From the NCBI GenBank assembly GCA_007128045.1, contig SKYG01000128.1, positions 1-9,951 of the forward strand: a stretch of DNA of 9,951 nt, in the 5' to 3' direction. Under the pieces are notes generated by a model that had not been told where the DNA came from, did no database searches, and worked only from the letters and a program-made list of their open reading frames with translations. The translations under genes and the position numbers were made by a program. Position 1 is the first letter of the stretch. Each line of letters starts with the position of its first letter. This document shows positions 4,470 through 9,951 of this stretch, one piece after another. This DNA is from Bacteroidales bacterium (GTDB lineage: Bacteria > Bacteroidota > Bacteroidia > Bacteroidales > UBA7960).

Positions 4470-7412
4470 CTATACAACTACATTCACTATCTTTCCTGGC
4501 ACCACGATGATTCGTTTTGGCGTTTTACCATCCAGCCACTTGGCAGCTTCGGGGGCTTCCAGGACGGCCTTTTCCACCGCTTCCCTGTCGCTATCGGCAG
4601 GCAGCTCCAGTTTAAAGCGTGTTTTACCGTTAAAGGAAACCGGATAGATCACCGTATCATCGGTTACATATTGTTGTTCCCATACAGGAAAGCTCGCTTC
4701 GGTAACACTCTCCGGATGTCCCAGCAAGTGCCAGAGCTCCTCACCAAGGTGGGGAGCAAATGAAGATACCATGATGGCCAGGGGCTCAAGTATGTCTCTG
4801 TTGTTGCAGCGAAGCTCACCCAGCTCATTGACACAGATCATAAAGGCACTGACAGCGGTATTAAATGAAAACTTTTCTATGTCTTCGCCAATCTTTCTGA
4901 TGGTTTTGTGCAGCACCCGTTTTTCTTTTTCTCCGGAAGGCTGTTCCGAGATGCTCCATGCTCCATCGGCACTGTGGTACAGGCGCCAGAGCTTGCGTAT
5001 AAACCGGAACACCCCTTCTATGCCGTTGGTGTCCCACGGCTTTGCCTGTTCTATAGGTCCCAGAAACATCTCATATAGCCGGAGGGTGTCTGCACCATAG
5101 CGTTCGATCAGATCATCAGGATTCACCACATTATGAAGAGACTTCGACATTTTTTCGATTTCCCATCCACACACATATTTTCCTTCTTCAAGAATAAATT
5201 GGGCATCAGCATACTCTGGGTTCCATTGGCGAAATGCTTCCTGGTCGAGAATGTCGTGATGTACCAGGTTTACATCTACATGAATGGGCATGGTATCGTG
5301 CTGGTCGCGCAAGTTATAAGACACGAAGGTGTTGGAGCCTTTGATGCGGTATACAAAGTTAGAACGGCCTTGTATCATCCCCTGGTTGATCAGCTTTTTG
5401 AAGGGCTCATCTTCTACCACCACACCGGTGTCGAACATAAATTTATTCCAAAACCTTGAATAGATGAGGTGGCCTGTGGCATGTTCTGCGCCCCCCACAT
5501 ACAGGTCGACATGTCGCCAGTATTCTACGGCCTCTTTCGACGCCAGCTCTTTGTCGTTATGCGGGTCCATGTAGCGGATATAATAGGCGCTGGAGCCGGC
5601 AAAGCCGGGCATGGTATTACATTCAAGGGGATAACCCTCTTTTGATGTCCAGTTTTTTGCCCTTGCCAGAGGGGGATCACCGGTTTCCGTTGGCAGGTAC
5701 TTATCTACCGGCGGCAATTCCAATGGCAGCTCTGTTTCATCAAGCATATAAGGCATGCCGTCTTTATAATATACGGGGAATGGCTCTCCCCAATATCGTT
5801 GTCTGCTGAATATCGCATCACGCAGGCGGAAGTTGACACGGCCCTTGCCGATGTCCTTTTCTTCCAAGCGGGCAATCACTGAGCGAATGGCATCCTGAAC
5901 ATCCATCCCATTGATGAAATCACTGTTGATCAGCGTTCCTTCTTTGGCATCGTAGGATGATTCTTCAATGTTTCCGCCACTGACTACTTCGATGATCGGC
6001 AATCCGAAGTGTTTTGCAAAGGCATAGTCGCGGCTGTCGTGAGCGGGAACAGCCATGATGGCCCCGGTGCCATAGCCAGCCAACACATAGTCTGCGATGT
6101 ATATGGGCATGGGGTTTCCCGAAAAAGGATGCTCGGCATAGGCTCCGGTAAACTGCCCGGATACGGTTTTTACCTCGGTCATGCGCTCGCGCTCGGTGCG
6201 ATTCTGAGCCCAGGCTACATAGTCTTCAACATCCTGCCGGTAGTCTGATGTCGTGATCTGCCCTACCAACTCATGCTCCGGTGCAAGCACCATAAAGGTA
6301 GCCCCAAAAATAGTATCCGGCCTGGTCGTAAACACCTCGATGGACTTTGTCCCCTCGCGCACTCTTCCCCTCGTATCTTCGTCCCCTCGTCCCCTCGCCA
6401 TCGGACCATTGAGGACAGCTCCAGCGCTGTCCCTACAGGTGTCGCTTTCATGGGAGCCATGGCCGGTCAAGCCCGGCCTATACGTTCGTCCAGTCGTATC
6501 GCCGCCCTTTTGTAAGGTCGTACCCTCGCCCCCTTCCTTTACCCTGAAAAAGATCGTGGAGCCTTCCGACCGCCCGATCCAGTTTTTCTGGATCTCTTTC
6601 AGAGACTCACTCCAGTCGATATGCTGCAGGCCTTCCAGCAGTCGTTCGGCATAAGCGGTGATGCGTAAAAACCACTGCTTCATCTTTTTGCGTTCTACCG
6701 GATGGCCCCCACGCACCGAAAAGCCTTCCTTTACCTCATCGTTGGCCAGCACGGTACCCAATTTCGGGCACCAGTTAACCATGGTATCAGACAAATAGGC
6801 CAGACGATAATGCATCAACAGTTGCTGTTGCTCCCGGTGATCCATGTTCTGCCAGTCAGCGGCAGTAAAATATCCGTCATAATCAGTGGCCGCATCAATG
6901 TCGGCGTTACCGTTTTGTTGAAATGCATCCGTCAACAGCGCGATTGGTTCGGCTTTTTTGCTTTTGTTGTCGTAATAATGATTGAATAGTTGGATAAATA
7001 CCCATTGGGTCCAATGATAGTAGTCGGGATCACAGGTTCTTACCTCTCTGTCCCAGTCGTAGCAAAAGCCAAGCTTGTCGAGTTGCTCGCGATACCTGCT
7101 GATATTTTTTTCTGTGGTGATGGCCGGATGCTGTCCGGTCTGTATGGCATACTGCTCAGCAGGAAGTCCGTAGGCATCGTATCCCATGGGATGCAGCACG
7201 TTAAAGCCTTTCTGCCGTTTATACCTGGCATAGATATCGGATGCGATGTACCCCAGGGGGTGGCCTACATGCAAGCCTGCTCCCGAAGGATAAGGAAACA
7301 TGTCCAATACATAAAACTTGGGCTTGCCCGGGTCTTCAGTAACCTTGTAGGTGCTGTGTTCCTTCCAGTACGACCGCCACTTTTTCTCTACTTCACGGTA
7401 GTTGTAATCCAT
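4470..7412 (-). CDS. leuS: Leucyl-tRNA synthetase with an in-frame insertion in the editing domain
   Basis: This class I synthetase charges tRNA-Leu with leucine and hydrolyses mischarged products. Visible along the 980 residues: the HIGH-type motif HVGH at 48-51 in FPYPSGAGLHVGH; the CP1 editing domain with the threonine-rich FTTRPDTIFG at 361-370 and GYGTGAIMAVPAHDSRD at 447-462 (conserved editing aspartate in AHD, residue 459); WGEPFPV at 541-547; the KMSKS motif at 754-758; then the helical anticodon-binding domain and a short C-terminal domain. The start is the ATG at 7412 (MDYNYREVEKKW); the open frame runs 53 codons further upstream but that part is not LeuRS-like and includes repeat DNA. 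Residues about 292-356 are extra compared with the family and are made of repeat sequence. No frameshift is seen, so the protein is probably functional. Confidence 0.96.
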   Translation of the reverse strand: MDYNYREVEKKWRSYWKEHSTYKVTEDPGKPKFYVLDMFPYPSGAGLHVGHPLGYIASDIYARYKRQKGFNVLHPMGYDAYGLPAEQYAIQTGQHPAITTEKNISRYREQLDKLGFCYDWDREVRTCDPDYYHWTQWVFIQLFNHYYDNKSKKAEPIALLTDAFQQNGNADIDAATDYDGYFTAADWQNMDHREQQQLLMHYRLAYLSDTMVNWCPKLGTVLANDEVKEGFSVRGGHPVERKKMKQWFLRITAYAERLLEGLQHIDWSESLKEIQKNWIGRSEGSTIFFRVKEGGEGTTLQKGGDTTGRTYRPGLTGHGSHESDTCRDSAGAVLNGPMARGRGDEDTRGRVREGTKSIEVFTTRPDTIFGATFMVLAPEHELVGQITTSDYRQDVEDYVAWAQNRTERERMTEVKTVSGQFTGAYAEHPFSGNPMPIYIADYVLAGYGTGAIMAVPAHDSRDYAFAKHFGLPIIEVVSGGNIEESSYDAKEGTLINSDFINGMDVQDAIRSVIARLEEKDIGKGRVNFRLRDAIFSRQRYWGEPFPVYYKDGMPYMLDETELPLELPPVDKYLPTETGDPPLARAKNWTSKEGYPLECNTMPGFAGSSAYYIRYMDPHNDKELASKEAVEYWRHVDLYVGGAEHATGHLIYSRFWNKFMFDTGVVVEDEPFKKLINQGMIQGRSNFVYRIKGSNTFVSYNLRDQHDTMPIHVDVNLVHHDILDQEAFRQWNPEYADAQFILEEGKYVCGWEIEKMSKSLHNVVNPDDLIERYGADTLRLYEMFLGPIEQAKPWDTNGIEGVFRFIRKLWRLYHSADGAWSISEQPSGEKEKRVLHKTIRKIGEDIEKFSFNTAVSAFMICVNELGELRCNNRDILEPLAIMVSSFAPHLGEELWHLLGHPESVTEASFPVWEQQYVTDDTVIYPVSFNGKTRFKLELPADSDREAVEKAVLEAPEAAKWLDGKTPKRIIVVPGKIVNVVV
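6345..6540. repeat. Composite repeat inserted in frame within leuS
   Basis: This block of about 195 bp holds two strong palindromes, GGACAGC-TCCAGC-GCTGTCC (6413-6432) and GGCCGG-TCAAGC-CCGGCC (6461-6478), and four CCCCTCG copies at 6351-6397 (CGAGGGG on the coding strand). It adds about 65 residues rich in G, R, T and D, without a stop, between IFFRV and IEVFTTRPDTIFG of the editing domain. Its edges are estimated from where LeuRS similarity stops and resumes. Confidence 0.7.
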
Positions 7413-7445
7413 GATATTTTTCGTTTTTTCGACCTGCGAAGTTAG

Positions 7446-7453
7446 TAAATGTA
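7446..7453 (-). promoter_or_regulatory. Weak candidate -7 box for leuS
   Basis: On the minus strand this reads TACATTTA, seven of the eight positions counted as TAnnTTTG with the last base changed, about 34 bases before the leuS ATG. No convincing TTTG is seen upstream. Low confidence. Confidence 0.25.
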
Positions 7454-7489
7454 CGGGAGAACAGGAAAAGTTTTTGGTTGCGGGGGGGG

Positions 7490-7530
7490 TTAACCGCAGA
7501 GCAACGTAGAGGAGGATAACCGCAGGAACG
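7490..7530. repeat. Two inverse units of the GCGTTCCTCTGCGGTTA repeat family
   Basis: TAACCGCAGAGCAACG (7491-7506) and TAACCGCAGGAACG (7517-7530) are the inverse complement of units in the 3785-3881 array. A run of eight G (7482-7489) sits just before them. Together the two sites bracket the ppi-leuS block as inverted repeats. Confidence 0.7.
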
Positions 7531-7590
7531 TCTAATTGCCATGAAAGATACGCTGAAAACTTAAATAGCATGATGGGTTATTTAATATAA

Positions 7591-7621
7591 TTGAATAAAA
7601 CTTAAATAAGGCTTATCTTTG
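7591..7621 (+). promoter_or_regulatory. Promoter of the fic gene (Bacteroidota type)
   Basis: TTG at 7591-7593 and TATCTTTG at 7614-7621 are spaced by 20 bases, a perfect TAnnTTTG box with normal spacing. The ATG is 15 bases after the box, so the leader would be only about 10 bases. No operator-like symmetry is obvious. Confidence 0.65.
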
Positions 7622-7635
7622 TTTAAAATTTCAAT

Positions 7636-8760
7636 ATGGAAAAGTTTAAATCAGGACAGTATATAAGTCAGGGATATTATAAAAGCTTCCAACCTGAATT
7701 GATAAATAGACAATTGCAAATTGAAAATATGGAAATTCTGCAATTGTTAAGTCATGCAGACAGAGAATTAGGTCGTTTGGATATGTATTCAAAATATATT
7801 CCAAACATTGATTTGTTTATAAGCATGCATGTTATTAAAGAGGCGACGCAGAGCTGTAGAATTGAAGGAACACAGACAAATATGGATGAAGCTTTGCTGG
7901 ATAAAGAGGATTTGCCAGTAGATAAGCGTGATGACTGGGAGGAAGTCCAAAATTATATAAAAGCAATGGAATGGGCTATTGGTCAATTAGATAAATTGCC
8001 TTTTTCTTCAAGATTAATACGAGAAACCCATAATGTTTTGCTTCAGGGAGTAAGAGGTGAAAGAAAACAACCTGGTGAATTTCGTAGTAGTCAAAATTGG
8101 ATTGGTGGTGCTACGATTAATGATGCTGTTTTTATCCCTCCGGTTCATACCTCCGTCCCAGAGTTAATGAGCGATATTGAAAAATTTATTCACAACGAAG
8201 AGATACATATCCCAGAACTATTGCGAATTGGACTGGTTCATTATCAGTTTGAGACAATTCACCCATTTCTTGACGGGAACGGAAGAGTTGGTCGACTGAT
8301 AATCCCGTTATATTTGGTAAGTAGGGGAATAATTCAGAAACCAGTTTTATATCTATCTGACTTTTTTGAGAGAAACAGAAAGTTGTACTATGATAATTTA
8401 ATGAATGTTAGAGAAAAAAATGATTTAGGACAATGGCTTAAATTTTTTCTAGTTGGTGTTATTGAAACAGCAAAAAACGGCATAAAAACATTTGATGGTA
8501 TCATGCAACTTCAAAAGCATACTGATATAAAAATTCAGTCGTTAGGAAGCAGAGCCTCAAAAGCGAAAAAGGTTATAGATTATTTATACAAACGGCCAAT
8601 GATTACAGCAGATAAAGTAAGTGAGATTGCGTCCATTTCTATGCCATCATCATATAAACTGATTGCTAGTTTAGAAGGCTTAAATATTCTAAAAGAAATG
8701 ACCGGAGGCCAAAGGAGCAGAATGTATATATTTGATAATTATATTAAACTTTTCAGATAA
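7636..8760 (+). CDS. Fic-family protein adenylyltransferase with N-terminal inhibitory motif
   Basis: Fic enzymes transfer AMP (more rarely another nucleotide moiety) from a nucleotide to a hydroxyl side chain of a target protein. The 374 residues include the catalytic motif HPFLDGNGR at 209-217, with H209 as general base and the GNGR phosphate loop, and the preceding flap around NWIGGATINDAVFIPP at 154-169. The inhibitory helix motif [ST]xxxE[GN] is SCRIEG at 73-78, N-terminal to the Fic core, so this is a class II, self-inhibited Fic whose E77 would block productive ATP binding. Residues about 308-370 look like a winged-helix DNA-binding domain (ITADKVSEIASISMPSSYKLIASLE). The layout matches stand-alone Fic proteins such as the Shewanella one. 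It has its own promoter and no small antitoxin beside it. The gene looks more AT-rich than leuS and lies next to IS relics, which suggests transfer. Its target is unknown. Confidence 0.93.
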   Translation: MEKFKSGQYISQGYYKSFQPELINRQLQIENMEILQLLSHADRELGRLDMYSKYIPNIDLFISMHVIKEATQSCRIEGTQTNMDEALLDKEDLPVDKRDDWEEVQNYIKAMEWAIGQLDKLPFSSRLIRETHNVLLQGVRGERKQPGEFRSSQNWIGGATINDAVFIPPVHTSVPELMSDIEKFIHNEEIHIPELLRIGLVHYQFETIHPFLDGNGRVGRLIIPLYLVSRGIIQKPVLYLSDFFERNRKLYYDNLMNVREKNDLGQWLKFFLVGVIETAKNGIKTFDGIMQLQKHTDIKIQSLGSRASKAKKVIDYLYKRPMITADKVSEIASISMPSSYKLIASLEGLNILKEMTGGQRSRMYIFDNYIKLFR

Positions 8761-8774
8761 CGCCCAGTTGCCAA

Positions 8775-8839
8775 TAAATAGGACTCTGAGCGGTCTGCAA
8801 TGCCTGTCCCGATTTTTCGGGAACCCAGCGATGAGTCCA
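8775..8839. repeat. 58-bp palindromic repeat, copy B (GGACTC...GAGTCC)
   Basis: The core 8781-8838 begins GGACTC and ends GAGTCC and carries the perfect hairpin TCCCGA-TTTT-TCGGGA at 8807-8822. It is in the same orientation as copy A (3549-3613) and differs by one base. It starts 14 bases after the fic stop codon and could also act as a transcript-end structure for fic. Confidence 0.8.
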
Positions 8840-9094
8840 TACTTCGACGTAGCTCAGCACAAGTTGTTGAACTACATCCCATGGCAAGGAAACTGCTATG
8901 TATTTATCGGCGGTTTTTGGGGTGGTGCTAAAATGAAATTGAACGAACGTTCTTTGACATATTGCAGGTTTTTGTGCTTATGATAGCCTTCTGCAATGAT
9001 GGTTTTGTATTGGAAGGAGCTGTTTCAGGTACTTTTTGTTTACAAACGGGCATGCCTCTCCCGTTTTGCGACAAGCGCAAAATAGAGATATAGG
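8840..9094 (-). mobile_element. Downstream end of the IS91-type relic (non-coding)
   Basis: No gene is seen. The stretch lies behind the transposase stop codon and carries several hairpins: ATTGCAG...CTGCAAT (8961-8997), AAACGGG...CCCGTTT (9044-9066) and TTTTGCG-ACAAG-CGCAAAA (9064-9082). The last two overlap and exclude each other. ACTTCGACGTAGCTCAG near 8841 resembles the palindrome at 9216-9234. IS91 elements have a structured origin end beyond the transposase, so this may be that end, but its boundary cannot be fixed here. Confidence 0.45.
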
Positions 9095-9617
9095 TTACAT
9101 GGTTGGTTGTTGTGGCTGTTTCAATGAGATTAATCCCGGGGAACGTATTCGTGGCAGCTCCCTTACAATTACCATACGGCCTGTTTTACAAACCGGGCAC
9201 AGGCATGGCTGCCTGCACTGAGCTTGTCGAAGTGTCAAGGAACTTACCTTTGAAGGCAGCACTTAGTTGATGAACCGGATACAGGTATTTGCCCAATGCT
9301 CCGATATTCTTCCAACCGCCATCAAGTGCGTAACCGGCAGCAGGGACTATGCAATGCAGGTGAGGATGCAGCGAAAGGTTCTGACCCCAGGTATGCAACA
9401 CGGCTACTGCACCGGTTTCAACCCCATAATGCGAGTAACCAAATGAGCGAAGTGTATACCATGCCGCTGCAAAAAGCAGGTCGTAATACATTCTCTGGTT
9501 ATGCAGGCAAACGGCATTAAGCTGGTGAGGCAGTTGCTGCGGGGTGAGTTTTGTTCTGGCAATCAATTCCGAGCCAAAGCGGCTTATCACATCGGCCAGT
9601 TCAAACCTGGGCCTCAT
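9095..9617 (-). pseudogene. IS91-family (Y2) transposase pseudogene (relic 2)
   Basis: The intact protein would nick DNA and drive rolling-circle-like transposition of an IS91-type element. The ATG at 9617 starts MRPRFELADVISRF. After LTPQQL the sequence jumps directly to PHQLNAVCLHNQ, which in full-length relatives lies behind a cysteine-rich zinc-binding region of about 60-70 residues; that region is missing. The conserved TWGQNLSLHPHLHCIVP follows, including the HxH metal ligands. After AAFKGKFLD the frame runs into the palindrome at 9216-9234, and the core between there and the C terminus, with the catalytic tyrosines, is gone. A second frame then continues with CPVCKTGRMVIVRELPRIRSPG, the C-terminal zinc knuckle, and ends at 9095. 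It has two internal deletions and a frameshift, so it cannot be active. The start codon overlaps the recombinase stop (ATGA). Confidence 0.88.
9216..9234. repeat. CACTGAGCTTGTCGAAGTG palindrome at a transposase deletion
   Basis: This 19-bp imperfect palindrome belongs to the CTTCGACAAGCTCAG repeats seen in many Bacteroidota genomes. It sits exactly where transposase similarity breaks after FLD. A variant, ACTTCGACGTAGCTCAG, lies near 8841. Confidence 0.65.
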
Positions 9618-9679
9618 TTTTTGTAGTTATATAGCGAGTCGAGCGGACTGTGTGGTTTAATGAGCAGACATTGTGCTAT

Positions 9680-9707
9680 CCCGATACGCTTCACTATCGG
9701 ACAAGCT
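9680..9707. repeat. 28-bp palindromic insertion in the recombinase gene
   Basis: CCCGATA (9680-9686) faces TATCGG (9695-9700). Removing these 28 bases restores the reading IYLH-IAQC and the frame that ends in SPLDSLYNYKK. The motif ATAGC occurs on both sides on the minus strand, but it does not by itself prove a target duplication. Confidence 0.6.
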
Positions 9708-9797
9708 ATGCAGATAAATCATTGTGGTGGTAATTTCAGCATGACCCAGCAGCTCTTTGAGTGTTACGATGTTCAGGCCCTGTTCGAGCAGATGGGT

Positions 9798-9823
9798 TGT
9801 CCCGCTATGGCGGGATAAACTCC
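9798..9823. repeat. Small palindromic insertion in the recombinase gene
   Basis: This stretch holds the perfect hairpin TCCCGC-TATG-GCGGGA (9800-9815). It lies between LRHS and THLLEQG, where relatives have only two residues, so the net gain is about 20 bases and the frame is lost. Confidence 0.65.
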
Positions 9824-9951
9824 TGAGTGCCGCAGCGAATGAAGGTTTACCTCCTTATGGATGGAAGTCTTCTTCAGGTTTTCGCGCATCACCCAGGAAA
9901 GACCCCGAACACTGTAACGACCATCAGGCTCCTTGCCATTGAACAACCAAA

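Larger units (their letters stand above)
9614..9951 (-). pseudogene. Tyrosine recombinase of the IS91-type element, 3' part, frame-shifted
   Basis: Only the C-terminal catalytic half is in the window; the gene continues beyond 9951. The minus-strand reading gives WLFNGKEPDGRYSVRGLSW, a helix, then LHSLRHS (the HxxR motif). In other frames come THLLEQGLNIVTLKELLGH (second histidine) and AEITTTMIYLH with the nucleophile tyrosine. A further frame gives IAQC and finally SPLDSLYNYKK and the TGA at 9614-9616, which overlaps the transposase ATG. Two small insertions cause the shifts: net about 20 bases after LRHS (9798-9823) and 28 bases after IYLH (9680-9707). The pairing of a tyrosine recombinase just upstream of an IS91 transposase is known from Bacteroidota elements. 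The frame-shifts make it inactive. Confidence 0.85.

Noticed and set aside
4338..4763. Plus-strand open frame across the leuS 3' end and the spacer
   Set aside because: It reads through interspersed palindromes and the reverse of leuS; no recognisable protein.
7413..7571. Extended N-terminus of LeuRS starting at 7571
   Set aside because: The extra 53 residues are not LeuRS-like and are partly encoded by interspersed repeat DNA; the conserved start MDYNYREVEKKW begins at 7412.
9757..9942. Small plus-strand open frame near the window end
   Set aside because: It is the antisense of the recombinase pseudogene, whose minus-strand reading contains the family motifs.

Overview
The window most likely comes from a member of the Bacteroidota. 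The clues are two good TAnnTTTG-type (-7) promoter boxes, A-rich start regions without Shine-Dalgarno sequences, Bacteroidota-like GroES and GroEL, an IS91-type element that pairs a tyrosine recombinase with its transposase, and many short interspersed palindromes between genes. No rRNA, tRNA or CRISPR array is visible.

Layout. Positions 1-253 hold low-complexity DNA and a likely control region. The chaperonin operon groES-groEL follows (254-2252, + strand), with a hairpin between the genes and a strong terminator behind them. A toxin-antitoxin pair comes next: a DUF1778 (TacA-like) antitoxin and a GNAT (TacT-like) acetyltransferase toxin, at 2587-3379, under a promoter crossed by GTAC half-sites. 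Positions 3403-3881 are a repeat patch: a 159-bp imperfect inverted-repeat element, a 58-bp palindromic repeat, an IS91 transposase fragment and a four-unit tandem array. The minus-strand housekeeping block 3874-7412 holds a cyclophilin (ppi) and leuS. A stand-alone, self-inhibited Fic AMP-transferase lies at 7636-8760 (+). The end of the window (8775-9951) is a second, larger IS91-type relic on the minus strand: transposase pseudogene, then the 3' part of its tyrosine-recombinase partner.

How the parts relate. groESL, ppi and leuS are core folding and translation genes. The toxin-antitoxin pair and fic look more AT-rich than their neighbours and sit beside IS91 debris, so they are probably acquired cargo. 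The two IS91 relics lie in the same orientation about 5.2-5.6 kb apart and bracket ppi-leuS-fic.

The main surprise is how deeply short palindromic repeats penetrate coding sequence. An in-frame block of about 65 codons built from two palindromes and a CGAGGGG repeat sits in the editing domain of an otherwise intact LeuRS. Two small palindromes have frame-shifted the recombinase, another marks a deletion in the transposase, and a tandem array supplies the stop codon of ppi. A 16-bp hairpin of the form TCCCGN-N4-NCGGGA recurs in several of these places and may be the signature of an active small-palindrome family.
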